Part shown: piece after piece, positions 10,301-22,407 of the stretch
How the letters are laid out: each line of letters begins with the position of its first letter
Numbering within the stretch: the stretch's first letter is position 1
Assembly (NCBI GenBank): GCA_025174535.1
Contig: JALBUN010000001.1
Location: 744,001 to 808,000 of the forward strand
Reading direction: 5' to 3'
Source of the DNA: Cantharellus purpuraceus
Lineage: Eukaryota; Basidiomycota; Agaricomycetes; Cantharellales; Hydnaceae
Length of the DNA stretch: 64,000 nucleotides
Position numbers and translations under genes: made by a program
Notes under the pieces: generated by a model
The model's database searches: none
Told to the model about the DNA's origin: nothing
The model's input: only the letters and a program-made list of their open reading frames with translations

Positions 10301-12430
10301 GCGGTGGAGTTGGTAATGGGAGGGGAGTATTGGAATACAGAATGGGCGAGCTTATGGTTGTTGAACACAATGGGATATGGATTTGTACAATGGAGGAATC
10401 CTCCGTGATCCCGATAAGAAGTGTACGTGATGGTGAAGGAGGCAGAGAAAACAAAGACGAAAGTGCGGGGACAGCGAGAACGTGCTGCACCGAAGTCGTA
10501 TGGTTTCGTATCGTCAGTTGATTTTGTATAGGATCAAAGGTAGCAGTCGTGTGACCTGGGTGGCTACTCAATCGAGGAACGACAGACTGAAATGCATTCA
10601 CATACCACCATCCAAGATAGCCACTGCACCTTTACTATGCCATCGACCGATCTTTCGCAATCGAGTTGACTCTTTACGGCCAGCCACCGTCCATGCTTCA
10701 CCCCCAGAAGTTCTTACAACGGCAACACCCCTACCGTCGGGTGTGCGGAAAAACTTCTCGATGATTTCTTCCTCGCTACCACGATTTCTGTGACTTTCAT
10801 GATCGTTGATGGCCACGCGTACCAACCCTTGTATCTGGGCATCAAAGAGTGCTAGAGGTTCAAGTTCATGAGCTGCAAGAGGGGGGCACGTTGTTAATGT
10901 TATGCGTGATAGGCTCTCCTTAGTGCGGTCCGGAAAAGGCGAGGAAAGAAGTAACTGAGTTGGGGCACATGGAGAATTTATGACCGAGGGAGAGGTGTGT
11001 AGCAAGGTGAATTGCTTGAGGAGTGTGGGTGGTCTCCGGTCGATATGCTGGGAATAGCTTACAGTTAGACCAGAGGATGAAAGGTAAAATAGATGAGAAC
11101 GTACTGCGACACCACGGATAACTATCGAGCCATCTTTCATTATCCGAAGGAAGAGGTCCCAATCTTCATTTCTAATCTCCTCCAGCTTTCGTCTCTGAAC
11201 CTTTTCACCCACATCCAGTATCTTCTCTTCGGGTTTGTCACTATCGGATGATACGGAAAAGTCGTCTAGTATACTAGTAAGTGCTTGTGAGAGAACCTGA
11301 CGGTCTAGTGGAAACACGTAAGACCCCGATGTCTGTTGTGCCAACGATGAAGGAAAAAAGGATGTTGTGTCTAGAGCTGCGTGCAGTTGGAGGCGTTGAG
11401 GTGCGTCTAAGACCGGATGAAATATGCGAAGAGTGGAATCCAATGTCAAACTGTACAGAGTCAAATCCGGTCTGCGAAACCTAGCTCAAGTGGAGCCATT
11501 TTCAGTCAAGTTGTAGTCCTTACCTACTATGTGGCTTTGGAGCTCTCCAAGTCACTCTCACCAGAGGACGAGGATGACGAATGGTTTGTGTCTCACGGGG
11601 GACAGCGGTGAGGTGTAATCGGACCACGTTTACATGTTCCTGCAGAAATTGTACATTTGCCAACAAGTTTCGCACAGAGAAACTTACCGAAGATATAGAT
11701 GCGATATGAGTTAATGACGGAGAGAACAAAACTTGACTGAGCATAGGCACGCTGGTGCGCCAATGGTCAGAAGTTGGTCAACGTGTTTGCAACAAGGAGC
11801 TCACTCTACATCCCATTTCTTCGACCAAGTAGGAATGTCATTCTGCGACGTCAATGTGTATACCGAGAGCGACGTGGTAGTTGCAAGAGCCAACAAACCT
11901 AAGAAGCGATTGTGACGCATTTACAATGCTTTTTCCGCACAAATCCCGATAGTGGCTCACCAGACTTGCAGTCTGCAGCAGTCACGTCCCCTTCCAACGA
12001 CAGCGTGGAATGTACTTTGCATTGGATCACAGGATTTCGTGAAGCATTTTCAGACAATGACCAAAACGCGAGCTGTGACCCCATAGAGGCCAATATCTAG
12101 CACATGGCATCAAACACATGCTGGTACTTATCTTTGCCAAAGATGTACACACTAGCTTCAATCCTGCATCCGCGACGACCACTTTTATCCTTCCCCCTGA
12201 GTCGATGGATGCTGGAAAAGCCTCCCAGAATGCAAGAACCCGGATAGGCGATAGGGTATGAGCATCAAGGATGACAAGCGTATCTGAAGACGGGTACAGC
12301 TGCCTTATTTTGAGACCAAGTGGAGCAAGTTCGGAGCATCGTAATGTCTTACAAGAAGTGATCTTCTCGACAACGACAGTTGTGCAATGTCCAAAGGCCA
12401 ACCTGTATAGGCATGGAGAAGGTTTAACAT
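7316..12430 (-). CDS. RAV1: RAV1 / rabconnectin-3-like subunit of the RAVE V-ATPase assembly complex
   Basis: Rav1 is the large scaffold of RAVE, which with Rav2 and Skp1 promotes reassembly of the V1 and Vo sectors of the vacuolar H+-ATPase. The proposed start at 12430 gives MLNLLHAYTGWPLDIAQL; a GTAAGA donor at 12352 joins exon 1 (26 codons) to LYPSSDTLVILDAHTLSPIR at 12299 in frame. An N-terminal beta-propeller region follows (ASMGSQLAFWSLSE, DLFLRIMKDGSIVIRGVA, HDVLVSVSTEGELAFWIPD). The most diagnostic segments are CSSAKKTVL, LTIWDSKESEFSSGLEY near 9930-9990, VRIRYRDMVWASHS and the C-terminal GSLMKTAKQDVSVPEFDMNA. The coding region is cut by many short introns over 5.1 kb; not every join was resolved, but all segments appear in the expected order. 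The stop lies 117 bp from the GDI1 stop, and the start lies about 210 bp downstream of the ARG2 stop on the same strand. Confidence 0.9.
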
Positions 12431-12640
12431 TAAGGAGGCACCCTCGTTCTTTGGAGGCGGCAAAGTACAGTATAGGCTAGAACACAAACATAACGATGTT
12501 GACGCGCAGTGAATAAGCGCCGAGACGCGTATCTAGACTTAGCAGGAGAAATACGTGAATTTCGATTCGACTGCACCACACTACAGTATGAAATATAAGT
12601 TCTTATGTTCCATCTATGCTGGAACACAGAGCAGAGGAAG

Positions 12641-14618
12641 TCAATCCCAACTTGACGGTATGCCCAGCACAGCATCCGCCCAAAGTTCTAATCGCCCTTT
12701 TTCTCCAGGCTCTACGTATGACGGACTGTCCCTGCGCCTCCCAGTTCCCGCTACCTCAGCCGCGCGCCTCTCAGCTTCCCTCCTTAGTCGTGCTTCCGCA
12801 TCACACCAGAATAAGACCCAATGTCCAAGTCGCAAGTGCCCGCTGCTCCTCTCAAAGTACCACTTATTGATAGGGTTATCCGCACGACTCCGCCAGACGA
12901 GATCGTGCCCCTCTCCTTGTCCCTCCTTTCCCCCGTGAGGGTTCACAGAGGACGGCAGGCCGAGTCCATACGTCTCGTCGTGAAGAGCAACCCATAAGAA
13001 GTCGACTGTGCCATCGCCTTGATGGAGAGGCAAAACGGCAAATTTGTCGAGATATGGGACCCACTGGTGTGATCCTTCTGAGTATTCTTTCGTTACGATC
13101 GCGGCCCCGGCGTAGTCTCCTGCGACAATAACAAAATCCAGATGGCGTTCCAGACGTTGATAAAAAGCCGTCTCGTTCAAGGTGCGACCAAAGGACTGCT
13201 CAAGCAGTACTTTAAGCCTGGGACGGTCAATATCTGATACGCTTTTTACGACGTGGATAGGGAGTCCGCGGCGCAATAGTGTGGGGGTGTGTGGGGTTAA
13301 CTTGCGGTTTCCCTGGAGCAACGCATGTGGCAGGCTGGAGCTCACGGCGGGCTTATTGGTAATGAGATTTGCAATGAGAGACTTAGGTGAACGATGTGAT
13401 ACGACGACCGCAGACGATGTTGGCGGCATATAAGACAAACACGTGCGTGCTAGAGCGAGGTTGGACAGTGCAGTGGGATGAGAGCCTTGCCAGGGTTCAT
13501 GAAATGTGTCTCGAATATACGAGTACTCCGAGTCTAAGTTGATAAGTAGATGAGGGTAGCCTGAGCGTGCGTATGAGGGAACCCCGCCTTCACGGTTGAT
13601 GATCATGAGGCGCAATGGCGTGAGATCGACTTCTGATGAAGTATCGGTGTTGGACGCTCGTTGGGATTCAAAGTTGACCATTCCACGCACAAGTGCTGCG
13701 ATCACATCATTCGAGTCGACCCGGACGGATCTGAGGAAAGAATCCATCGCCACGGGCGTCAGAACTGGGATTTCTCCAGCACGCAGGGCCGAACGGATAG
13801 GGATGAGATCTCGGGGTAAAGTATGAGCTTCTGGATGGTCGATTGTTGGATCATCGGTGGTAGGTGGGACCGAACCTGGTCCCAATCTCACAATTGTGTC
13901 GAGGAGGGGGCGCGCCTTGGCACCCTGGCGTTCTAAAGCCGCTGTCACCCGCATCGCCTCCTCAACAACTCGTGTCCGCTCCCCCGTCTCACCCTTGCAC
14001 CAGTCGTCGTGGTCGACAACAACAACGCTGACGAGACCGAGTTTTTCAAGGTATACCATGCCCGTAGCCACGCTTTCTAGTTGACGGTCGGTAAAAGGAC
14101 CTTGGATCTTGACCAGTGCTGTTCGACGATAGACAGGATCCAAAATTGAGGACACAATAGGACTAGGTGTCTCGACAGATGGGTTGATTGTTTCCTGCAA
14201 GGCGACATCTGGGGGACTGGGCGAAGGTATTGGTACAATTGATGGTGAGGGGCGGCTGGGGATGGCAGGGGGTATTTTTCGAGGACCAAACGACGCTAGA
14301 TACGACCTAGTATCTCTAATGGATGGATTTGACCGTAGAATAGATAGAATAAAGTCCTGCAACATGAGGTGTGTCAATGCACACCTTCGAATGACAATGC
14401 AAAGCTACATACGTTGGCGCCACGGTCACCTTCAAGGTCATCCCCGTCTACATTGTGAGACCCGCGTAATGTCTACACAACGTTGTTTAGAATGCTTGGA
14501 CGCTGAAGTGCGCACAAGACGCCGTGCTCACTGCAAGCGGTGCCCTGAACACATGCTGCGGTGCTCTGTGCACAGGCTTTGGGAGCTTCAGGTGAGAAGC
14601 TTGCTTACAAGTGATCAT
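12641..14618 (-). CDS. ARG2: Mitochondrial N-acetylglutamate synthase
   Basis: Catalyses the first step of arginine and ornithine synthesis, acetyl-CoA + glutamate to N-acetylglutamate, in the mitochondrial matrix. Three exons were traced: 14618-14532 (29 codons), 14472-14413 (20 codons) and 14356-12641. The predicted protein is about 620 residues. The first exon reads MITCKQASHLKLPKPVHRAP, rich in basic and hydroxylated residues and nearly free of acids, as expected of a mitochondrial presequence. FILSILRSNPSIRDTRSYLA is the conserved fungal NAGS N-terminal helix. An amino-acid-kinase-like region follows. The C-terminal NAT domain shows ERHLDFVIVAGDYAGAAIVT, VPYLDKFAVLPLHQGDGTVD and RSRADNPINKWYFERSSGHL, which are typical of the fungal/vertebrate-type synthase. 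The introns (GTGAGC...TGTAG and GTATGT...TGCAG) are in phase. The ATG inside the second acceptor, at 14365, is unlikely to be the start because the upstream exons supply the targeting peptide. Confidence 0.93.
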
Positions 14619-17600
14619 GGACAAGAGGGCGATTTGGAAGATAAAGGAACGAAGAGGGGAAGTGGTCACATAAGGATCCTTTAAGTACTCGTGAGTCAAA
14701 TGGCAGTGAAGCCCAAAATCTAATCTAATCAGCGCTTAAATGGGTCGAGACAAATAGGTGCAAACAAATTGTTGAGCGTTTGCGTCTTGTTGCTGTTTAG
14801 TTGCAGCCAATGACCACCTGCTGCGGTGGCGAATCGAACCGCCAAAGCGTGCCAGACAATGATAAACAGGTGTGTTCCGCCGTAATGCCTCCAGCCATAC
14901 TGCTTCCGATATGAATCAAGAGCAAATACCGTTGCATCTTTCTGCAGGCAAACACGAGCGTTTACCTCGCTTAAACACCTTGTTTCTACTACACCTTCAG
15001 CCAATACCATAGGGGAGCGTCGGCAGACGTCTTTAAACATATTGCCACCCGGTAACGGTCGGGAGACTCTTTAATTATCTTGCCAATATCTGCGACTCCG
15101 TACTGAAGCATTACCTTCATCCTCCCCGACGCCCGGATATTCATGTGCCGGGTTACCCTGGATAGAAGCGTGACAGACTTCGGTCGAACGTGCCATCTGT
15201 CTCATCTCGTCATGGCGAACCTGCCTCCTTGCGGCAATGTCTCCTCAAATTGATGAAGATCACGAGTTGCGGGTCGATCTTGTTTCATTGTATACAATGT
15301 TGCCTCATGTTACGTTCCTATTCAAGGCCGAACTGGACTGCGACGAATCGATCAGGAAAGCAGTCGGCATCTCGACCAACACAAAACTCTAGGAACCTAA
15401 GTCGCCCATGAACCATGCACGCAAGTTTTGGTTCGCGCTGAAATTGGGAACTCGAGTGCTACCCTACTGGTGCATCGCTGCACGGGCAACACAGACCTCT
15501 CATCCCTGCCGCGGTCATGTTGTCGTCATTGTAGCAATACGGGCTTGGATTATTTAAACTTGTGCACATCTGACTATATCCTGGATGTCTGCAATTCACA
15601 CCTCAAAAACATCTCCATCTCGATGTGTCTCTATTTTATGCATAAGGTCTGTCAGCAAATACACAGGTAAACAAGGCAACAACTTTAACTATATAAGAAC
15701 CAGCCTGTCTTGCGCATTGCCATTCTCTGTTAATTCATCGAATCAACTCCGCCACAAATCACCACCACATATTCGCTTTTGCCGGATCATGTCTTCACTA
15801 CCTTTCACTACGATGGGCTGCATACACATAGTATCAAGATGACTTGTCCAAAACAGAACCTCCCGGGTCTCGATCTTCTCTCATCTGCACGCTGGCCATA
15901 CTGTCAACACCTGCTTCTCTTCATATTCTCAGACGAGTTTCGCCACGCGCCGCCAAAATGGAAGTATCCAGATCATATCTTGACTACTTTCTAGTTCATC
16001 CTCATCCCGGCCTCTCCGTCGCCAGCACGCGGCCTTCTTGAGGGCTGGGAAGGGTGCCCTCCATTACCACACTTCTGACGCTGTCTCCTGAGAACATTCC
16101 ATGGATGATTCGCCCGATGATGATCTAACAAGCCCTCGGACGTTTTGCGAGTCTACGGACCGAATCTCTGTCACGACATTTGATGCAGCAAGATGAGATA
16201 GCACTTCTTGGGAAGAACTTGTTTTGCTATATGTACAGCAGGCAGTACAGTGTCCAAGGCTCTTAGTGTCCCCCGATTGTCTCGCCGATATGAAGCCGGC
16301 ACCAATCTCACAAATATGTCCTTTAGAATGCAAATGGTGAAGTACAAGACACCACAAGGCACCACGAATCGCTATCTTCTAGTCCTGCAATGGCTACGAT
16401 ATGGACCATGTGCTACTAGCGTTTGAAAATTCCGTAACGTGCCTCGGGGTCCCACAACTCCAAAGGGTAAAGGGTCTTGACGTGCACAGAAAAGCCAGGT
16501 CCAACCATTGCTAAACTGCCACCATACATTGTACTAATTTCATTGATCGATAATTTAAGGTTGATACAATAAGCTGGTCATACGTACACGGAAACCACGC
16601 CCAGTTCCCACTGGCGGGTCGGCGAGTCCATCCATTAATTGTTTTAGCGACCGGGAGCACACATAGGAGACCATTTGCCTCTCTCAGATAGCAGGGAGAC
16701 CTCTTATTCCTGCGATGAATTGGTTCTGGTAGAGAACTTAATTCCCATTACAGTGGGAAAGAACATGCTGCGGCGACATCTATAGCTGTCTGAAAGCTAT
16801 ATCACCATTGGCAATGGTACATGTTCGCCCATGCTAGCCCATGCTAGCCCGCCATGCCCACGCTTCCTATTCGTCCTGTGACATGGTCGATCGATGTCCT
16901 TTCATGACATACTGTGCCCATGATGGTTCTCCTCCTGCAGTGCAGTGGCCTTCATTCCGTGTTAGATCATATATCAGACCGTCCTTAGCACAAAAGCGCA
17001 TGTACTCAGCCTATCGTCGAATCGCCGTCACGACACGTGCTGGATTCTATCCTTGTAAGGCCACTGGGGAGTGGTGGGCATGGGCCAAATCAGGGAGACT
17101 TAACACCAGGTCAGCAATGTCACGTTGCGAAATATTTCTACCTCTGTCGTTGCGCCGTTCTATCGACTGTTGTCACTGGTATACACTTCCCAAGGGGGTG
17201 TCATCGCTGGAAGGATAACTTGGTCTATTGGGAAGTTCGAGAGACAACTAGCATGACTACACACACTGTGGCACGTAGGCCAGCTCACTTTTCTACTGAA
17301 CTGCGCGTTACATATTTCATTCCATTGGAAATAAAACCAATCAGACGACAGTTCTTTATCTCTGTACCCGATCAAGACGCAGAAGAGTATCCATTCGTTG
17401 TAATGTCCCTGGGTCTTGGAAATCAACTTCATGCTTGACGGTTACATTCAGCACCAAAAGGCACAAATAGGCCGTGCTGGCCAAGGGTAATCGAACTATA
17501 TCGGGGAGCAGTAACATTCTATTTGCCTCACTGCTTTTAAATCCACGAACGTTGCCTCTGCTATTAGGCTGTGATAGCTGAGTGTCCCTTGTAGGTGGCA

Positions 17601-18397
17601 CGTTCAAATTCCGACACCCCAGGAACAATTCATGATACGACGCCATGTGTCTCTTTTCCATATCGTTTGGATGATGATCATTCAAAAGAAATATACATCA
17701 TTTTCTGTGCAGCAAAGTTAAACACCGCTCGTTGTCCGCACAACTCCGCCTAGTTTCGGATCATCGATTCATCAGTCAAGCTTCAAGGCTTGGACGGTTT
17801 CACCATGAACTATCTCGACCACACCCTGGTGTGAAACGATCCAGGAGGCTCCTCTTTTAATGTTTTCGTCATACATATAATGACTTGGGGTCATCACCTC
17901 AACAGCAAGTGGTAGAAATTTGAGAAGTTGTACTCGCGTCTACGACTAACACGTCACAATAGAAGCTCAATGTCGAGACTGGCAAATTCGAAATGAAGAC
18001 CATGGTGGGGTCTCGACCTCGGGACACTAAAGTTATGGTGTTTAACCCATCGCCACGCTATGTATTTAGCCTCTGATGCTTCGCTTCGTAATGAGGCCAG
18101 TCGTTAGCAGCGGCATAGGGATATGGTCTATCTCCTGGATTGTCGAGTACATTCACCTGGGGTGGTGCGTAGGCCTATGTCTCACATGAAAGCAAGACTC
18201 CGCGTGAAAGTGTGAAGATCTCGAGTCCTTCTGGACGTGCGTGGATGTTGTAGTAGTTGTCCGGGACTTCCAGTGCGAGACATTAGAAAGCAAGAACATC
18301 CGTCGGCTTTACAAGACTGTCTCAAACTTCAATGTATAAAAACTAGTCATCCCTCTGGTGCGACAACTATCACTTTCATTTATATTATACTTTTAAC
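14619..18397. other. 3.8-kb gene-poor region
   Basis: No frame longer than about 130 codons looks coding. Frames near 14729-15040, 15428-15670, 16841-17218 and 17037-17438 lack family resemblance, splice-compatible partners or biased composition. A TATA-like ACTATATAAG at about 15688-15697 lies 90 bp upstream of a short ATG frame (15788-15841). An imperfect 21-bp direct repeat (GATCATGTCTTCACTACCTTT and a diverged copy) occurs at about 15785 and 15970. A tRNA-like element lies near 18000-18060. The rest looks like unique, AT-balanced intergenic DNA. Confidence 0.5.
18000..18060 (-). repeat. Possible tRNA-like (Pol III promoter-like) element
   Basis: On the minus strand TGGCGATGGG (18046-18055) resembles an A box (TRGCNNAGYNGG). 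About 37 nt downstream, AGGTCGAGACCC resembles a B box (GGTTCGANNCC) but lacks one T. This could be a tRNA relic or a SINE head. It does not fold into a proper cloverleaf, so it is not called a tRNA gene. Confidence 0.25.
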
Positions 18398-19392
18398 ATG
18401 GAATCCTCAACGCGGTTTGAATACGGGCTCCCTCCGCTCCCCCTCTTCTCTCCATTAAGTTTATGCTCTCCACATATGCCCCAGCTCGGCCAATGGCACC
18501 AGCAAGACCCAACTCACACCTCCATGGATCACAGTCTATCCGCGAAATATCCAGGAGAAGTTTCATCAGAACTCGTAAGCATATTCGAACCCTCAACCCG
18601 TTGCATTCCGCCTGACATCTCTCGGGCATACCCGTTACTTACTAGACGATACATGAATGTGCTAAAAACATGCCAACCCACAGACATGTAATGGACGTCA
18701 CAGATGGGGACCATACTGTCAATGCATCGAGGCACGAACAGGCAACCATGTTTGCAATCGCATGTGAGAATCCATGTTCCACGGTTGCCCAAAACATGAT
18801 TTCAGAGACTACACCGATATCCCCCGAGTCAAGTAGCACAATGTTGCATTTGCCACCCCTCCACGACGTCGGTGCATTCCATGCGCACGCACGTATCGTC
18901 GAGGTACAAGCACCAGCTATGCAACGGGGGATCTCTCATCGTGCAGAAATCATCTGCACAACAGAACTCAACAACGAAACCTGCAATGCGCCAACAACAC
19001 CGTCTCAGAATCTATTGATTGATTTGGATTTTTTCTCGCTCTTCTCGTCACAGCAAGATAGCGAGCTCCTTTCGCCACCATGGCAGCTCGAACTGACACT
19101 TTCCTCATCCTGGCACCTGGCAGCCGAATCAGCCATATCTTTGTCACAGCCCCCATGCTCTCAAGGCTCCAGTCTGGTGCGTCGGCCGGCGACAAGACGG
19201 AAATGCGTTGTGGATCCGAATGCTCCACACGTCCCGATCCGAAAACCCCCTCATCTGAATGGGAGTCGGGCCTCGATGGCTCTAGGCAGGAAGCGTCTGT
19301 CCATTGGTAGTGCCAGTGATTCAGGTATCTTGAGGACAATTAACTCGCCCACGCTAAAATCACGGGGATACCGAGTTCGGTTCGAACAGTGA
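18398..19392 (+). CDS. Hypothetical Ser/Pro-rich protein
   Basis: Two exons are proposed: 18398-18574 (59 codons) and 18646-19392, joined across a 71-bp intron (GTAAGC...ACTAG, branch-like CTGAC) that keeps the frame and gives about 307 residues. An AT-rich TATA-like stretch (TATATTATAC) lies just upstream of the ATG. The N-terminus is Pro/Leu/Ser-rich (YGLPPLPLFSPLSL). The middle is low-complexity with Ser, Thr and Cys. The C-terminus is basic (RRPATRRKCVVD; GRKRLSIGSASDSG), suggesting a nuclear signal. The composition resembles fungal regulatory proteins, but no DNA-binding domain or known family is seen. Isolated between gene-poor stretches. Confidence 0.5.
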
Positions 19393-20326
19393 CGCCTGTG
19401 TTTGTTCGCCTTTGAATGACCTCTCTTGATGCTTTTATTCGAGCTCGGCAAGGAGTGAGGCTACCATGTCCGACCACATTGTAGAAACAGGGTATCACCT
19501 AGAGGGTGCATTCTAGTGTCGGATCTATATTCAAATTTCAACGAGGGGCATGTGTTCTAGAACACGAAGACGAAGACGGACCACTTGTACACTGATTCGC
19601 CATCCGATGGCTGAATGTCCTATATGCAGATTGGTGTAGAGTTTAAGCCTGGCAACGCGCAAGCCTCGGGTTTAGCATGAAAATAGACATATTCCCATAC
19701 TATTAATACTCTCGCACCCGACAATGGATTTCTCCTCCGTTCCCTGGGAATTGGTGAGTTCGGCATGTGAGATAGACCAGACGAAAGGCAGGCACACTGA
19801 AAGCCAACGAGGTTGATCATTATTTCACAAATCGTAGTCTCAAGCCTCGCATGATGGATAAGAAACCTAGATTCCAGATGAAGGTGAGGTAGTATAAATT
19901 ACCTACACTCCGGCCAAGGCAAAGCCAGGAGAGGGAGAGACAGTGATCGAGAGCATAGAACAAAATTAACGAGGCAGAGTAAAGAGAGGTTATAAAGTAT
20001 AGACAGTCCTGAAATCGTGTCATTGTAGGTTCATGGAGACCCGATTCGGGCCATTTAAGGTTTTGGGAGTGATACAGTAAATAAGACAAGAACAGATCGA
20101 AGATTCTTGGCGTTGGGTGAACTTATATCGAGATCCCATACGTTGGGCCAAAAGCTCGTCCTGTCGCTGATAAACTTCGAGACAGTGTTGGATTTGAACT
20201 AGCAGGAGGGTCGGCTGAGCTCGAAGACACAAGAGCGATAGTAGCCGAGATATCACAAATCGACCATGCTCGGAAGTTCAGTTTAAAAGCCATTCATTAT
20301 CCTACAAGTTTTCATAAAATTTAGTC
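19393..20326. other. Intergenic region, no gene seen
   Basis: Short frames on the minus strand (19620-20256) have no recognisable product and no splice-consistent continuation. The part near 20280 is probably the 3' flank of the tubulin cofactor A gene. Confidence 0.4.
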
Positions 20327-20829
20327 TCAAACACTCGCCTCCTCAAGTGCTTCCTCGGCCTTCAAAAGATCCTCATCTTCAGCGAGCGTTGGCCTCGCAC
20401 TGATCTGTGTGCAATTGAGACACGGGTTCATCGTAAGTTAGCAAACACGCTATCAAACTTACTACTAATTCCCGTAACTCAGCTACTGCAATACCAAGCC
20501 GTTTCTGGGTCTCTGGAACCATCTTTTGCGACTCCACAAGTAGCTTTTGCTGACATGTACCCTCTTAAGCCAATCGACCACGCTCTTAAGGCAAAGCTAC
20601 AAACCTGGGTCTTGATATCCCACTCATCGGCGGCATCGGCAATGTATTTGTCTACTTTTCGCTGTTGTTCTTCCGTCTCTTTCTTGTACATGTTGCATTC
20701 CTTTAGAATCCTGCGGCAATCAAATGAGAGCTGTGGTATTGACTCGGGGAAGCATAGAGCAAGTATTCACCGTTTGACAGATCCACACTTGATTTTCAGT
20801 TGCCTGCGGATTGCGGCATTGTCACTCAT
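20327..20829 (-). CDS. RBL2: Tubulin-specific chaperone A (tubulin cofactor A, Rbl2)
   Basis: Binds newly folded beta-tubulin released from CCT/prefoldin and buffers it for dimer assembly. Four short exons give a protein of about 108 residues, the usual size. The start at 20829 reads MSDNAAIRRQLKIKCGSVKR. The second exon is ILKECNMYKKETEEQQRKVD and continues KYIADAADEWDIKTQ. The third is QKLLVESQKMVPETQKRLGI, then AVAELREL. The last is ISARPTLAEDED with an acidic tail ending in a TGA at 20327. The heptad-like charged helices match the three-helix bundle of the family. Introns begin GTGAAT, GTTTGT and GTAGTA. The CCT eta subunit, which acts upstream in tubulin folding, is encoded at the far right end of the window; there is no sign that this proximity matters. 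Confidence 0.9.
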
Positions 20830-22407
20830 TGTCGTGAAAACCAAAGCTGGTTGAACCTTCGCAAATTGTAGATTGGGCTATGATCAGTCGAGTGTCGACG
20901 TGATGCGTGACGGACGCCACGCCGCGTCAACTCATTGATACTTTTAGGTCACACGGCCCCGGATAACTAGCAATAATAGACCATCTCAGACTCTTTAGGT
21001 ACACGTTATTCGGGTATAACAGATAGTGAGTGACTTGTCTACTATGTACAGTGGATGTTCGTTCGGGTCATAGACGCCTCGTCTCGGATTGCATACAAAA
21101 ATTCGTGAAGGCGACTGATTACGGCAGGAAGTGGAGAAATCTCCGACGCACGGCGTGAAGAGAACATGAACATGAAGAGCAAGCGTTAGGATGAAGCGCA
21201 GCATCAGCGCAAAACGTGACAAAAGACGCGCCAAGTCGAGGGTATAAACGCGAGGATGATGTGGAGGGCAACAAGGAGATTGGTGGGTGCGAAGTGGCTT
21301 GAATTCTAGGGCAAACACATCCCCAACGTGTTTGCATAAGCGCCAAGCCTCATGGACCAGCCAGTCGAGAAAATGCCCCAGGATGGATTGAGCCCTAGCA
21401 TGGACGCGATATCTTTGCCCCGATTTCCAACATTCTAGACTTAGACTGAGAGATGACGAGCGGTGATGTTGGATGTTCAACATCCATGCTGGCGTTCAAT
21501 TTGTAAGGAGCATATCGCGAGGATGGAGAGTAAATGTGGGTGCCTTGACCATAGTGAAACCAGCAGTCGATGCTGCAGTGCGTCGTGGTGTGCGATGGTG
21601 ACCTCCGTGGTCTTCCAACTGCCTGGCGGCAGTCAACGATTCTGCAAGTGCATAAGTTTTCAGCAGGTCTTGTCGGGGACGATGCTCAACAAGTAGGAAC
21701 GCAGAGTGAAGATGAGTTGGATTGGAAAGAGTGTGAAGGCGGGATGTTGCACCTCTCGAGATGATAAACTGCAACTTCGGACATGACCCGATCTGTCCTT
21801 GGTATCATGAAGCTGCGTGCCATGGCACTTGACGTCAGAAACACGCCAGGCGAGAAAGTTGCCTGCTGCCCAACGAGATCATTTCAAAGCGCCATGAAGG
21901 GCACGCCACGGCCCACTAGAGCTAGAGACGGAAGCAGAGACGCGACTCATTGCGATCAGAATGGCTCTGTCAACGTCACCATAAGTTGACTTCATGTCAG
22001 AGTCACGCAAATACGCATGTAAAGCGCGTAAAAAGCACTGACGCGTACATCTCCAGCACTACAAAATCAATTACCATCAACATGCCGATGAGTCTAGCAA
22101 AGTGCTTACTGCGCATTAAATCCAAGTCCAGGCCTGTCATGCCGCACAAAGTACATCAGGAGCCACCAGAACTCATTGGCAAGTATGGAGCACAATGGCA
22201 ACCGCAGATTGGCACGATGGGGTGAGAAAGTCTCTTTAAGATGGAATGATAAAATCGGGATCCAGATCCGTAAGCCGTGATATTGGTGGTGGTTTACTAA
22301 AATTATAAATGGTTGCCTGTCATACGTAAATTATGGAGGTGGGGCTGTGTGGGCGTAGTGTCATAGATCAACCCAAGCATGCAGGCTGCAAATTTGGCTC
22401 CTGGCTT
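20830..22407. other. 1.6-kb intergenic region
   Basis: Contains an unsupported minus-strand frame at 20995-21483 (162 codons, Leu/His/Arg-rich, no family resemblance) and short plus-strand frames at 21463-22225. A small palindrome (GGATGTTCAACATCC) lies near 21469-21483. No gene is called. Confidence 0.4.

Noticed and set aside
14607..14760. Arginine-attenuator upstream peptide for the arginine-pathway gene
   Set aside because: That peptide belongs to the carbamoyl-phosphate synthase small subunit gene, not to N-acetylglutamate synthase, and no matching short frame was seen.
14820..14865. Possible tRNA T-arm (GGTTCGATTCGCC on the minus strand)
   Set aside because: The stem does not pair in the T-arm register (positions 51-52 mismatch), and no A box or acceptor stem surrounds it.
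16820..16860. Short direct repeat GCCCATGCTA as a possible CRISPR-like or satellite array
   Set aside because: Only two to three adjacent copies with no spacers; simple local duplication in a eukaryotic genome.
17560..17620. GTTCAAATTCC resembling a tRNA B box
   Set aside because: Flanking stems do not pair and no A box was found.
20995..21483. 162-codon minus-strand open frame
   Set aside because: No family resemblance, arginine/histidine/leucine composition typical of random frames, and no splice partners.
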